64,000 nucleotides of DNA from Synergistaceae bacterium DZ-S4 (GCA_025943965.1 JAPCWD010000005.1:62001-126000), one strand, 5' to 3'; positions 42,499-51,646 are shown, counted from the first letter of the stretch. The notes: a model not told the origin generated them from the letters alone. Numbers and translations: made by a program.

Positions 42499-43961
42499 TG
42501 TCCTATTGTTGTGCCCGGAAAATAATAGTCGAGTATCTGGGCGTAAGTCCAGCCCTTCTCTGCCATCGTTTTCGCGCCGATCTGCGAAAGCCCGACACCG
42601 TGTCCCGATCCCCTTCCGAATATTTTTACGGTCAGGCCTGTCGCCGGAGCCATCGAAAGCCTTGGGACATAGCGGATCTCAGGCACCTGAAGGGCTTCAT
42701 GTCCGGCCCCGCCGTCGTCTCCGGAGGTCTCGGCAGGAAGGTCCGGCATCGGCAGACGCCCCTCCGCACGAGCTATCCCCTTCTCTATGTATGAGTCGAT
42801 GTCGTCGGGCCTGGAGAGTATCTCCATGAGTTCCAGGGTCGTAAAGACCCTTTTCTTTGTCAGCCATATTATCTTTTCTTCCTTGTCATCGGGCATTTCT
42901 GAAAGATCTATCTTTTCTGAAGCCTCGGCAGGTTTTGTCCTGTTTAAAGGCTTTGAAGCCGCAGGGGCTGAGGGGAAAGAACCGCGTTGTTCATTTATGT
43001 AAGGCGATCTTGAGCCAAATTCGAAAAGTGTGCTCTTTACCGTCCCGGCTCCCATGATATTTCTGAATTTGTATCCTGAGATAACTTTTGTGCCTGAGCT
43101 GCCCCTTACCTCCATACTTAATATCCTGCCTGTCTCATCCCTTTTCAGCGGAGTGACGGATATAAGGTCCCCGACATTGATCCCGCCTGCTTCAAGTTTC
43201 GAGCGGACGGCCGAGAGCGAAAGAGCAACTTCCCATGTGGTATTGCGTCCGGAATATGCGAAGGGCTCGGTTTTGGGTTTCAGATAGGGGGTGTCTCCGC
43301 CCCATACGTTGGCCGGGGATGTGACCATCCCCCCGCTGTCAGAGTGGTAGTAGACGCTTGCCGGAGTTCCCTTCCACCTTAAGATCAGGCCGGAGGTCTC
43401 ATGTACAGCCCTGTCAGCAATATTGTCGTGTGCTGATATTCCTTTGTAGACCTGGCAGTGCCAACTGTCGCACAGGTCGTCATCGCCGTGCTTGCCGCCC
43501 GACACGACGGCGAAGGTACGTGCCAGGATCACCTGTGCCTTGAGTGCTTCGAAGGGCCAACTGGGATCCATTTCTGCCTTGATCACCCCCCGCAGGTAAT
43601 TTTCAATATCTATGAGATTAGAGACCTTGAACCCATTGGCTGAGTTTTTGAAGATGAAAGTGCCGTTGTAAGGTGTGCCGTTGTACTTCATCGGGCCATC
43701 TGAGGATATTTTTAGCGGCATTCTGAAAGTGTGCCCCCCTGCCGAGATCTCGGTGCCGGTCCTTTTCTCAATATTGTGAGTTCCCGAAAGAACGGCCTCT
43801 TTTCCGTCGGCACCGCTCAGTCTCATTCCTGTACCGGAAATGCTTCCCTGTAAGATCCCATTGTCAAGGAGGACCGAAACCTCTTTTATGACCGGATAAG
43901 CTTCAGAAGGCAAAAAAAGGAGAGACAAAAGACAAATAAAAAATAAGGGCGGTTTTTTCAA
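42495..43961 (-). CDS. SpoIID/LytB-family peptidoglycan-modifying protein
   Basis: Homologue of stage II sporulation protein D, a lytic transglycosylase. A signal peptide (KKPPLFFICLLSLLFLPSEA) is followed by the SpoIID domain, with ENYLRGVIKAEMDPSWPFEALKAQ-type segment near residue 120, CQVYKG near 165, YYHSDSGGMV near 200 and the C-terminal GRGSGHGVGLSQIGAKTMAE near 450. It is interrupted by a long insert rich in charged residues. The frame is open to 44303, but upstream residues lie over ruvB; TTG 43961 overlaps the DUF2905 stop as TTGA, with AAGGTGG before it (GTG 43970 is an alternative). There is no sign of sporulation here, so a vegetative wall role is likely. Confidence 0.87.
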   Translation of the reverse strand: MKKPPLFFICLLSLLFLPSEAYPVIKEVSVLLDNGILQGSISGTGMRLSGADGKEAVLSGTHNIEKRTGTEISAGGHTFRMPLKISSDGPMKYNGTPYNGTFIFKNSANGFKVSNLIDIENYLRGVIKAEMDPSWPFEALKAQVILARTFAVVSGGKHGDDDLCDSWHCQVYKGISAHDNIADRAVHETSGLILRWKGTPASVYYHSDSGGMVTSPANVWGGDTPYLKPKTEPFAYSGRNTTWEVALSLSAVRSKLEAGGINVGDLISVTPLKRDETGRILSMEVRGSSGTKVISGYKFRNIMGAGTVKSTLFEFGSRSPYINEQRGSFPSAPAASKPLNRTKPAEASEKIDLSEMPDDKEEKIIWLTKKRVFTTLELMEILSRPDDIDSYIEKGIARAEGRLPMPDLPAETSGDDGGAGHEALQVPEIRYVPRLSMAPATGLTVKIFGRGSGHGVGLSQIGAKTMAEKGWTYAQILDYYFPGTTIGQ

Positions 43962-44182
43962 TGTTTCCACCTTGAAAAAATATTGAATATTATGGTTAGT
44001 ATCAGGCTTATAAGGAGCATCGTGCCAAATGGCGCGAATACTGTCAGGTTTTTTTTCTGGTATGTGATGTCTCCCGGGAGATTTCCAAAAGGAAGATTGA
44101 AACGGCCTGCCAGGAGTAGGACAAAGCCTGCGGCGGCCGTCAGAAGGCCTGCAAAGATAAGCATTTTGCCTATTTGCTGCAT
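43958..44182 (-). CDS. DUF2905-family membrane protein
   Basis: 74-residue protein with two hydrophobic segments (residues ~8-27 and ~50-68) separated by the diagnostic GRFNLPFGNLPGDITYQKKN loop. Family function unknown. It starts inside the 3' end of ruvB and overlaps the spoIID start by four bases, so it is translationally coupled on both sides. DUF2905 genes beside ruvB and queA recur in many bacteria. Confidence 0.85.
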   Translation of the reverse strand: MQQIGKMLIFAGLLTAAAGFVLLLAGRFNLPFGNLPGDITYQKKNLTVFAPFGTMLLISLILTIIFNIFSRWKH

Positions 44183-45234
44183 TCAGTATCTTCCTCTGAC
44201 AGAAGCTGCATCTGCTGATACTGGACAAAACGGGGCGATACGGGAAGGCCCAGATAGTCCCATGTGTTCCTTGTGGCCTTCCTTCCGCGCGGTGTCCTCT
44301 CAAGAAGCCCTTTCTGTATCAGGTAGGGTTCATAAATGTCCTCTATCGTCTGAGTATCCTCGTTGAGTGCGGCAGCAAGGGTCGAAAGGCCCACAGGTCC
44401 GCCGTCGAAGAGTTCGACAAGCGCCATCAGGAATTTCCTGTCGCCCTCGTCAAGCCCCTCCGAGTCCACTCCGAGCATGTCAAGCGCATATTTTGAAAGA
44501 TCCCTTTCAACAATTTGGGCCTTCTTGACCTCCGCCACGTCCCTGACCCTTTTCAGCAGCCGCAGTGCGACTCTCGGAGTCCCGCGTGAACGGAGCCCGA
44601 TCTCGACGGCGGCATCATCCGAAACTCTTACTCCCAGCACTTCCGCTCCCCGTTTGACTATAGCCGTGAGTTCGTCAGGGGAATAGAGGTGGAGCTGTTC
44701 GACGATGCCGAACCTTGCGCGGAGCGGGGAAGTAAGAAGTCCCAGTCGTGTTGTTGCGCCTATCAGCGTGAACTTTGGAAGCGAAAGCCTTATGCTTCTT
44801 GCGAGCGGGCCCTTCCCCACTATTATTGAGAGAGAAAAATCTTCCATTGCAGGATAGAGTATCTCTTCAATGTGTGCTGACATCCTGTGTATCTCATCAA
44901 TGAAGAGTACGTCGTTTGGCTGTATGTTGGAAAGTATCGCCGCAAGGTCTCCCGCCCTTTCAAGCGCAGGTCCCGTCGTTACGCGCAGGTTTCCCTTCAT
45001 CTCTTTCGCTATTATCCCGGCAAGAGTTGTCTTTCCGAGGCCTGGAGGTCCGTAAAAGAGGGTGTGGTCAAGCGGTTCGGACCTCTGAAGCGAGGCGGTC
45101 ATGAAGATCGTCAGCTTGTCTTTGAGAACCCCCTGCCCGATAAATTCATCAAGAGCCTGTGGACGGAGCGTAAATATCTCGTCCTCTTTGTCGTTCCTGA
45201 TCTTTTCAATGAGTTTGTCGCCGTTGTCAGTCAT
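44170..45234 (-). CDS. ruvB: Holliday junction branch-migration ATPase RuvB
   Basis: AAA+ motor of the RuvAB complex. The 354-residue product has the arginine-rich N-terminal RPQALDEFIGQ, Walker A GPPGLGKTTLAG near residue 63, Walker B LFIDEIHRMS, the sensor-1 segment FTLIGATTR and the arginine-finger region GLLTSPLRARFG, then a winged helix with TQTIEDIYEPYLIQKGLL. Lies 24 bases after ruvA. ruvC, ruvA and ruvB are contiguous here. Confidence 0.97.
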   Translation of the reverse strand: MTDNGDKLIEKIRNDKEDEIFTLRPQALDEFIGQGVLKDKLTIFMTASLQRSEPLDHTLFYGPPGLGKTTLAGIIAKEMKGNLRVTTGPALERAGDLAAILSNIQPNDVLFIDEIHRMSAHIEEILYPAMEDFSLSIIVGKGPLARSIRLSLPKFTLIGATTRLGLLTSPLRARFGIVEQLHLYSPDELTAIVKRGAEVLGVRVSDDAAVEIGLRSRGTPRVALRLLKRVRDVAEVKKAQIVERDLSKYALDMLGVDSEGLDEGDRKFLMALVELFDGGPVGLSTLAAALNEDTQTIEDIYEPYLIQKGLLERTPRGRKATRNTWDYLGLPVSPRFVQYQQMQLLSEEDTECSK

Positions 45235-45258
45235 TTTATGCCCTCACCATATTCTTCT

Positions 45259-45864
45259 TCAGTTCCTTCGAAGCAGGCTAAGCGATGTTTTCAGCAGTTC
45301 CTCTTCTGTCCAGGAAGCATCGGGTCCTGCTTCGGCCCGTGACCTTGATATCGCACGAACGGCCTCCCCCTGTGTGAACCCCAGTCCCGTAAGGGCTTCC
45401 AATACGAAGCTGTCTGAAGTGTGGTCTTTCAGGCCCTGTTCACCAAAACCCTTTATCTCGCTGAATTTCTTGGCTATTTTGTTCTTCAGTTCGAAGCAGA
45501 TCCGTTCCGCTCTCTTGGCGCCAAGTCCTGGAACGGTGAGCATCGCGCTGCTGCCCGAAGCGATCGCCTTCAGTATCTGGTCGGTATCAAGATGGCGCAT
45601 CAGGGTCACGGCAAGCTTTCCTCCGACTGTTTTGACCTGGAGCAGTTCAAGGAAGAGAAGCCGTTCCCGTTCGTCCGAAAAAGCGAAAAGACTTACTCCC
45701 GCATCACTTACCTGCATGTAAGCGTAACAGAAAAGCTCTTCTGACAGTTCCGCCTGTGAGATCAGGGATCTTGTCGGGAAGACCTCAAGTCCGAATCCCG
45801 CGATCTCGAGGGTAATGCTTTCTTCCCCGATCGAAAGTACTTTGCCTCGAAGCGTATTGATCAT
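45259..45864 (-). CDS. ruvA: Holliday junction DNA-binding subunit RuvA
   Basis: Binds four-way junctions and recruits RuvB. The 201-residue protein has the OB-fold N-domain (MINTLRGKVLSIGEES), helix-hairpin-helix motifs (LLQVKTVGGKLA near 73, LTVPGLGAKRAERI near 108) and the C-terminal RuvB-binding domain (EALTGLGFTQGEAVRAI). Three bases separate it from ruvC. ATG 45864. Confidence 0.95.
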   Translation of the reverse strand: MINTLRGKVLSIGEESITLEIAGFGLEVFPTRSLISQAELSEELFCYAYMQVSDAGVSLFAFSDERERLLFLELLQVKTVGGKLAVTLMRHLDTDQILKAIASGSSAMLTVPGLGAKRAERICFELKNKIAKKFSEIKGFGEQGLKDHTSDSFVLEALTGLGFTQGEAVRAISRSRAEAGPDASWTEEELLKTSLSLLRRN

Positions 45865-45867
45865 TTT

Positions 45868-46404
45868 TCAGTATCCCTTCAGTATATTTCTGTCGAAAGA
45901 TGACATTGAAAGACCCGCTATGGCTATGGCCAGGGCGTCAGCTGCGTCGTCCGGGCTCGGGTTTTTCTCAAGCCCCAGCAGGTTCGCGACCATGCCCTGG
46001 ACCTGTCCCTTCTCCGCGGCTCCGTATCCGCAGACAGCCAGCTTGACCTCCGACGGCTTGAGTTCGTAGGGTTCAAGACCCATCTGTGCGGCAAAGAGGA
46101 GAATAACTCCCCTTGCCTGCCAAACCATCTCCGCCGTTGTTATGTTTCTTCCGAAGAAAAGCTTTTCTACAGCTATTATGTCAGGAGGATACTCCCCCGC
46201 CCTATCCTTCAGCTCATCGTAAAGCAGCGAAAGCCTCTTGGTAAGCGACAGCGAAGATGGGGTCCTGACGACCCCGTAGCATTCGCACACAAGTCTGTCG
46301 CCAAACTGCGAGACTATCCCGTACCCCATAGTGCCGAGCCCCGGATCTATGCCCAGGGCTCTCACACCATTAGGTTCTCTGTTTTCAGCCGTCGATCTCA
46401 GCAA
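45868..46404 (-). CDS. ruvC: Holliday junction resolvase RuvC
   Basis: Endonuclease resolving Holliday junctions. Catalytic acidic residues are visible in ALGIDPGLGTMGYGIV (Asp), AVEKLFFGRNITTA (Glu) and the C-terminal DDAADALAIAI (Asp pair). The frame opens with TTG 46404, inside yebC; GTG 46365, just before ALGIDPG, would give a more typical N-terminus but has a poor ribosome site. 178 residues from the longer start. Confidence 0.94.
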   Translation of the reverse strand: MLRSTAENREPNGVRALGIDPGLGTMGYGIVSQFGDRLVCECYGVVRTPSSLSLTKRLSLLYDELKDRAGEYPPDIIAVEKLFFGRNITTAEMVWQARGVILLFAAQMGLEPYELKPSEVKLAVCGYGAAEKGQVQGMVANLLGLEKNPSPDDAADALAIAIAGLSMSSFDRNILKGY

Positions 46405-47137
46405 GGATCTCGTCCGGGATGTCGAAGTTGGCGTAGACCGCCTGAACGTCGTCGTGCTCCTCGAAACGCTCTACCAAAGAGAGGAGTTTTGCCGCATCAG
46501 CCTTGTTGGTCACCGAGACTGTGTTCTTCGGAACCATCTCGACCTCTATTGATTCAACGTTGTACCCTGCGTTTTTGAGCGCCTCTGCAACATCCGAGAG
46601 GACCGAAGGGTCGCATGTGATCTCATATCCCTCATCTTCGGCGGTCACGTCATCAGCTCCGGCCTCGATCGCGGCCATCATTATCTCTTCTTCGTCGATC
46701 CCGTCGCCGGTGACGCCAATGATCCCTTTTCTGTCGAAGTTCCATGCGACGCATCCCAGTTCACCGATCGAGCCGCCTGTCTTGGTAAAGAGCGAGCGCA
46801 TTTCGGGGGCTGTCCTGTTCCGGTTGTCCGTCAGGGCCTGGACCATGACGGCGACTCCGTTTGGTCCGTATCCCTCGTAAAGGATCTCTTCGAATATCAC
46901 TCCGTCAAGTTCTCCTGTGCCCCTTTTGATCCCTCTTTCGATGTTGTCGACAGGCACATTGCCTGCCCTGGCTCTGTCTATGGCGACCTTAAGCCTGAAG
47001 TTTGAGTTAGGGTCACCGCCTCCGGCCTTTGCCGCTGCAATGACATTTTTGACCAGTTTCTGGAAAGCCACGCCTTTCTTTGAATCCTGTGCTGCTTTGC
47101 GATGCTTTATGTTTGCCCATTTTGAATGTCCTGACAA
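46385..47137 (-). CDS. yebC: YebC/PmpR-family protein (TACO1-like)
   Basis: Widely conserved protein reported both as a transcription regulator and as a translation factor for polyproline stretches. The canonical MSGHSKWANIKHRKAAQDSKKG start is reached by using TTG 47137, six bases after GAGGTG; an in-frame GTG at 47146 is itself part of that ribosome site. The 250-residue protein continues with family segments NVPVDNIERGIKRGTGE and YEGYGPNGVAVMVQALTDNRNRT. Linked to ruvC, as in most bacteria. First gene of the yebC-ruvCAB-DUF2905-spoIID-queA run. Confidence 0.96.
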   Translation of the reverse strand: MSGHSKWANIKHRKAAQDSKKGVAFQKLVKNVIAAAKAGGGDPNSNFRLKVAIDRARAGNVPVDNIERGIKRGTGELDGVIFEEILYEGYGPNGVAVMVQALTDNRNRTAPEMRSLFTKTGGSIGELGCVAWNFDRKGIIGVTGDGIDEEEIMMAAIEAGADDVTAEDEGYEITCDPSVLSDVAEALKNAGYNVESIEVEMVPKNTVSVTNKADAAKLLSLVERFEEHDDVQAVYANFDIPDEILAEIDG

Positions 47138-47193
47138 AAGACTCACCTCATGATCAACTTTTTAAGCTCCCTTGATCGGAAAGGGGCGATCGT

Positions 47194-47943
47194 TCATATA
47201 TCCTTCGGTATCCTGGCCATAGGCGCGAATTTTCTCTTATGTTCCGACCTTGCCATGGCGTTTTCTATTTTTTCTCTTACTTTATCTTCGGCAACTCCAG
47301 TTGCCAGATAATTGTCCAGCTGTTCATAAGTGACGCCCATCTCGCACTCGTCAGTCTGCCCCTCCCAGAGCCCTGCGGTCGGAGGCCTTTTGATTATGTC
47401 CGGAGGGACCCCCAGGTGCAGCGCGAGGGCCTTTACCTCCCCTTTCAGGAGATCGGACATAGGCAGGAGATCGACCCCGGAGTCACCGTACTTGGTGAAA
47501 TATCCGTACATTATCTCATCTCTGTTGCCGCCGCCGCATACCAGATACCCGTGCTGCTGCCCGATCGCATATAGCGTGGTCATCCTCAGCCTTGGCTTTA
47601 TGTTTGCTGCGGGGAGTGTGCAAAGTTCAAGGCCGTTGGCCGTTATGGAAGAGACCAGGCGGTCGTAGGCCTCTGTCAGGTCCGCTTTATATGTTTTAAT
47701 GCCGAATGCCGCGGCCAGCTCAAGAGCGTATTCCTCATCAACGGGCTGGCTGTGGCAGGGCATAATAACGCCCATCACTCTGTCCTTGCCTATCGAACGG
47801 CATAAAAGTCCGGTCAGGACAGCGGAATCTATCCCTCCGCTGATGCCCAGCACAGCACCTTTTGCCCCTGCTGTTTCAATGTGCTCTTTTATCCACCCGG
47901 TAAGATAGTCTGCAATTTTGGTCGTGTCTCTGTAGATAGACAA
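47194..47943 (-). CDS. nadE: NAD synthetase, ammonia-dependent
   Basis: Amidates nicotinate adenine dinucleotide to NAD. The PP-loop motif GISGGIDSAVL lies near residue 32, with the C-terminal PPTAGLWEGQTDECEMGVTY near 205. There is no glutaminase domain, so free ammonia is used, in keeping with an amino-acid fermenter. An ATG at 47979 opens the frame but would fall at the predicted transcript start; TTG 47943, preceded by GCGAGGCG, gives a family-like N-terminus (MSIYRDTTKIADYL). The choice of start is tentative. Confidence 0.92.
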   Translation of the reverse strand: MSIYRDTTKIADYLTGWIKEHIETAGAKGAVLGISGGIDSAVLTGLLCRSIGKDRVMGVIMPCHSQPVDEEYALELAAAFGIKTYKADLTEAYDRLVSSITANGLELCTLPAANIKPRLRMTTLYAIGQQHGYLVCGGGNRDEIMYGYFTKYGDSGVDLLPMSDLLKGEVKALALHLGVPPDIIKRPPTAGLWEGQTDECEMGVTYEQLDNYLATGVAEDKVREKIENAMARSEHKRKFAPMARIPKDI

Positions 47944-47987
47944 GCGGCAACGCCTCGCTTTGTTATTTGGGATGTTCATTATGACGC

Positions 47988-48016
47988 GTTATATTCTAAC
48001 ATAAAGTATGCATCAA
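47988..48016 (-). promoter_or_regulatory. nadE promoter
   Basis: On the minus strand TTGATG (48016-48011), 17 bases, TATAAC (47993-47988). It lies between the argF terminator and nadE. Confidence 0.6.
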
Positions 48017-48044
48017 GGTCTAAATGCAAAATGGGCAGAAATAA

Positions 48045-48074
48045 GCGGAGACCCGAAAGGATCCGGATCTCCGC
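48045..48074 (-). terminator. Terminator after argF
   Basis: GCGGAGA (48045-48051) pairs with TCTCCGC (48068-48074), extended inward by CCG/CGG after one mismatch; on the minus strand TTATTTC follows. A moderate intrinsic terminator 25 bases after the argF stop. Confidence 0.6.
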
Positions 48075-48099
48075 CTGATGTTCCGGAAATCAGTAAGGA

Positions 48100-49053
48100 C
48101 TACAGGTTGCCTATGCTGGCGACCATTACTGCCTTGATGGTGTGCATGCGGTTCTCAGCTTCATCGAACTGCCTGCCGTGGCGTGATTCGAAGACCTCCT
48201 CAGTCACCTCATATCCTTTTACTGCTGGGAGGCAGTGCAGGAATATTACATCATCGTTGCCGGTTGCCCTGATCAGGTCCATATTGACCTGATATGGCTG
48301 CAGGATGGCCTTTCTCTCCGCGAGCTTTGCTTCCTCGCCCATTGAGGCCCATACGTCGGTGTAGATGACATCCGCGCCCTTTACTGCTGCCTTGGGGTCG
48401 TCGGTGATCTCTATCGTTGCTCCCGACTCGCAGTCCGCTGCCATCTTTTCGCACTCTTCTACAAGCGCCGGATCCGGGAAGAGTGACTCAGGGGCACCGA
48501 TCACAAAATGCATCCCCATTTTTGCGGCACCGATCATAAGGGAGTTGGCCATATTATTGCGTCCGTCACCGACATAGACAAATTTGATCCCCTTCAGCCT
48601 GCCAAAATTTTCACGTACAGTCAGGAAATCTGCAAGGATCTGTGTAGGATGGTAGTCATCTGTAAGTCCGTTCCATACGGGAACGCCTGAATACTTGGCA
48701 AGGTCTTCGACTACCTTCTGGCTGAATCCGCGGAATTCTATCCCGTCGAACATGCGGCCGAGTACCCTCGCGGTGTCGGCAACATCTTCCTTGTGTCCGA
48801 GCTGAATATCGTTCTTGCCCAGGTATTCGGGGTGTCCTCCCTCATCTATGGCCGCGACGGTGAAGGCACAGCGTGTACGGGTGGAGGGCTTTTCAAATAT
48901 CAGCGCGACGCTCTTGCCGGCAAGCAGATCGCCTTTGATTCCCGCGCGTTTTTTATTTTTGAGGTCCGCTGACAGATCCAGAAGATACTCTATCTCCTGC
49001 GGAGTGTGGTGCTTGAGTGAAAGCAGATGTCTGTTGCGAAGATTGATGGCCAT
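48100..49053 (-). CDS. argF: Ornithine carbamoyltransferase
   Basis: Interconverts ornithine plus carbamoyl phosphate and citrulline. The 317-residue enzyme has the carbamoyl-phosphate motif [10 protein letters not shown] near residue 53, FHPTQ-type [12 protein letters not shown] near 130 and the ornithine motif HCLPAVKG near 270. It follows arcA on the same strand, so it probably works in the catabolic direction of the arginine deiminase pathway. No carbamate kinase is present in the window. AAGGAGGAG precedes ATG 49053. Confidence 0.94.
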   Translation of the reverse strand: MAINLRNRHLLSLKHHTPQEIEYLLDLSADLKNKKRAGIKGDLLAGKSVALIFEKPSTRTRCAFTVAAIDEGGHPEYLGKNDIQLGHKEDVADTARVLGRMFDGIEFRGFSQKVVEDLAKYSGVPVWNGLTDDYHPTQILADFLTVRENFGRLKGIKFVYVGDGRNNMANSLMIGAAKMGMHFVIGAPESLFPDPALVEECEKMAADCESGATIEITDDPKAAVKGADVIYTDVWASMGEEAKLAERKAILQPYQVNMDLIRATGNDDVIFLHCLPAVKGYEVTEEVFESRHGRQFDEAENRMHTIKAVMVASIGNL

Positions 49054-49124
49054 GAAAACTCCTCCTTGAATTTTAGTTAAATATTAGCGGAAAATATAAC
49101 TCTGTTTGCTCGTAAATAAATCAG

Positions 49125-50363
49125 CTATTTTACCGGGCCTCTGTTGAGAGGCATCGTCATGCATCTTGGCCCTCCCCTGCCCCTTCCGAGTTCAGGTCCG
49201 TTAAGTTCGAGCACTTCGATGCCGTTGTCCCTCAGCAGTCTGTTAGACATAAGGTTTCTGTTGTAAGTGACCACCTTGCCCGGAGCGACTGCCAGCGTGT
49301 TGCAGCCGTCGTGCCATTGTTCCCTGTCTGTCTCGGCCTGATCCCTGCCCTTCATTTCGATGACCCTGATCCTGTCGAAGCCAAGTTCTGCCGCGATCGC
49401 CTCTTTCCAATGGTGAGCCTGCCTGACCGACATGAGTGTCCCGCTGTCGTCGTAATCCATCTCCCATACCTTGAGCACCTTGATCACGGTCGGGAAGATA
49501 GTGAAAGCGTCCTTATCGACCATAGTAAAAACAGTGTCAAGATGCATGCAGTAACGTTCCCTCGGTATCTCGAAGGCAAATATTTTTCTTATCGGGGTGT
49601 TCAGCGCCAGTTTTTTTCCTATGCGCTGAACAGTCGTAGGAGCCGTCCTCTGGCTGACGCCAATTGCCATTGCATGATCAGAAAGGACAAGAAGATCCCC
49701 TCCCTCGACTTTATGAGGCCATATCTCATCGGGAGCATCGCCAAAAATGACATTGACTCCCTTGAATCTTGGATGGTTGTTGGTTATGTATTTCCAGTAG
49801 AGAGGTTCTCTCCTTCTCACTTCGTAGGTCATCTGCCCGATGACTATGCCGCATCCGACGGTGATCGCGGGGTCTCTCTGGAAATAAAGATTGGGGATGG
49901 GGTGGATCACGAAATCCCCTCCGTTTTCAACTTTAGAAATAAGACTTAAGGATGATTTGAATAATTTCGAAGCCTCTTCTTTGCTGTAGCCGCTTATGAG
50001 GTGAGATGAGAGTTCTGCGGAGGGGAGATCCATAAAGATTTCGGTTAGCCCTTCTGAAAGGTGCCGGTCCAGACATTCAAGCATAAAAACTGATTTGATC
50101 AGTGATTCCCTTACTTCCTTGTCTTCGAGGACATCAGCCAGACATTCGCTGAAATACAGTACTTCGCATCCTTCTCGTCGGAGTATGTCGGCAAAGTCGT
50201 CGTGTTCCCGCTGGGCCTGCTCAAGCCATATCAGATCATCGAAGAGCAGGTCACTCATATTATTGATGGTAAGCCTGTTGAGTTCATTTCCGGGCCGATG
50301 GAGCATTACCTGTTTAAGCGGTCCGGTTTCAGAAAAAACACAGAATGGTTTATCTTGGCACAT
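49125..50363 (-). CDS. arcA: Arginine deiminase
   Basis: Hydrolyses arginine to citrulline and ammonia. The 412-residue protein shows VFSETGPLKQVMLHRPG at the start, the substrate-binding NLYFQRDPAITVG near 160, the catalytic ERYCMHLDTVFTMVD near 270 (His, Asp) and the C-terminal RGRGGPRCMTMPL with catalytic Cys near residue 402. A TTG at 50378 overlaps the GGGGGG ribosome site, so ATG 50363 is chosen. A promoter lies about 140 bases upstream. Forms an arcA-argF unit. Confidence 0.96.
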   Translation of the reverse strand: MCQDKPFCVFSETGPLKQVMLHRPGNELNRLTINNMSDLLFDDLIWLEQAQREHDDFADILRREGCEVLYFSECLADVLEDKEVRESLIKSVFMLECLDRHLSEGLTEIFMDLPSAELSSHLISGYSKEEASKLFKSSLSLISKVENGGDFVIHPIPNLYFQRDPAITVGCGIVIGQMTYEVRRREPLYWKYITNNHPRFKGVNVIFGDAPDEIWPHKVEGGDLLVLSDHAMAIGVSQRTAPTTVQRIGKKLALNTPIRKIFAFEIPRERYCMHLDTVFTMVDKDAFTIFPTVIKVLKVWEMDYDDSGTLMSVRQAHHWKEAIAAELGFDRIRVIEMKGRDQAETDREQWHDGCNTLAVAPGKVVTYNRNLMSNRLLRDNGIEVLELNGPELGRGRGGPRCMTMPLNRGPVK

Positions 50364-50422
50364 TATTACACCCCCCAATAAATTTTTATAAATTGAAGCA
50401 ATGTCGCTTAACTTAAAAAAAT

Positions 50423-50477
50423 ATGGCTGTAATCGGGTATTGGGTAAATATATGATGCAAAATAGGAATGGCTGTAA
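50423..50477. repeat. Direct repeat in the arcA leader
   Basis: ATGGCTGTAA occurs at 50423-50432 and again at 50468-50477, 45 bases apart, i.e. about four helical turns, just downstream of the arcA -10 element. Could be paired sites for a regulator, such as an arginine-responsive one; it does not match the known ArgR box. Confidence 0.4.
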
Positions 50478-50499
50478 AGAACGTATTCTCCGCTAAAAA

Positions 50500-50508
50500 A
50501 TTATATCA
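50500..50508 (-). promoter_or_regulatory. Extended -10 promoter of arcA
   Basis: Minus strand TGATATAAT (50508-50500), an extended -10 box; a weak -35 candidate, TTTAAG, lies 17 bases upstream. It sits 75 bases beyond the ispG stop and gives a leader of about 130 bases. Confidence 0.5.
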
Positions 50509-50582
50509 CAAACAAAAATCAACTTAAAGGGGTGGCAAGTTCAAATTATTGTAATGATGATCAAAGTTCTGCATATAAGCGA

Positions 50583-51629
50583 TCAGAGGCGTCCGATCTC
50601 TTCGATAAGGCGTTTCTTAAGGTTTTCGGCAGTATCATTGCAGACCGGCACTCCTTTTCTGAAAAGTACGAATCCATCGGGAGTCCCCGCTATGCCGAGA
50701 TCGGCTCCCGCAGCCTCTCTGGGGCCGTTGACCTCGCACCCCATGACAGCTATCGTAGTTCCGTCCTTTATGTCTTCGGGCAGAAGTGAGGTGACTTCCT
50801 CGACAAGCCGCACGACGTCCATCCTTCTGCGTCCGCAGGTAGGACAGCTGATGATGCTGCAGCCTTTCTGCCTGATCTCGAGCGCGCGGAGTATGCTGTA
50901 GCCCACCCTGACCTCATCTATAGAGGGACCTGTCAGACTTACCCTGATGGTGTCACCGATCCCCTGAGCAAGCATCAGGGATATCCCGGCCGCACCTTTT
51001 ACTATTCCCGAAGTTCCGCTTCCGGCCTCTGTAATGCCGATATGCAGCGGGAAGGGAAATTTCTGTGAAAGGATGGAGTTTGCCCGCACTGTTTCCGTTA
51101 CCGAGCTTGATTTTGCGGAGATGATAATATTTTCAAAAGAGTTATCGAGAAGTATCCTGACCTGTTCTTCTACTGCGTAAGCGAGGGCAGCAGCCCTGTC
51201 GCCTTTGGCGTGTTCCAGCTGTGCCCCGCTGATGGATCCTCCGTTTGCTCCTATCCTGATCACGGCACTCATCTCATGTGCCAGGCGGATAACATCTTCA
51301 ATTCCCTTTTTGTCGCTCATGTTTCCCGGATTTATCCGGATGGAGGCGCAGCCTGATCCGAGGGCGGCTATGGCGAGCCTGTGGTTGAAATGGATATCAG
51401 CCATCAGCGGCACAGGCGATCTTTCATTCAGGGCCTTCATGTTTGGTGCAAGGCCGAGCTCGGGCAGCGATACCCTTATAAGCTCGCATCCTTCACTCGC
51501 CAGCGCCGCGCACTCATCAGCACAGCCGTCTGTGTCGGAAAGCGGTGTCTTGATCATGCTCTCGACGCGCACGGGTGAATTGCCGCCTATTGAAAGTCCT
51601 TTGATCTCAACACTTTCCCTGCTTCCCAT
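50583..51629 (-). CDS. ispG: 4-Hydroxy-3-methylbut-2-enyl-diphosphate synthase (IspG/GcpE)
   Basis: Iron-sulfur enzyme of the methylerythritol phosphate pathway. The 348-residue protein has a TIM-barrel domain (VRVESMIKTPLSDT near residue 16; LMADIHFNHRLA near 70; RINPGN) and a C-terminal [4Fe-4S] domain with SCPTCGRRR near 262 and MGCEVNGPREAAGADLGIAG near 300. The frame is open to 51881, but that stretch lies over rseP; ATG 51629, 17 bases after rseP, is the natural start. Short form without the plant-type insert. Confidence 0.95.
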   Translation of the reverse strand: MGSRESVEIKGLSIGGNSPVRVESMIKTPLSDTDGCADECAALASEGCELIRVSLPELGLAPNMKALNERSPVPLMADIHFNHRLAIAALGSGCASIRINPGNMSDKKGIEDVIRLAHEMSAVIRIGANGGSISGAQLEHAKGDRAAALAYAVEEQVRILLDNSFENIIISAKSSSVTETVRANSILSQKFPFPLHIGITEAGSGTSGIVKGAAGISLMLAQGIGDTIRVSLTGPSIDEVRVGYSILRALEIRQKGCSIISCPTCGRRRMDVVRLVEEVTSLLPEDIKDGTTIAVMGCEVNGPREAAGADLGIAGTPDGFVLFRKGVPVCNDTAENLKKRLIEEIGRL

Positions 51630-51646
51630 AGGTCTCTGCCGCCTCT

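Noticed and set aside
43962-44303. N-terminal extension of the SpoIID-like protein
   Set aside because: The frame is open across DUF2905 and the end of ruvB, but the translation is shadow-like; the signal peptide begins directly after TTG 43961.
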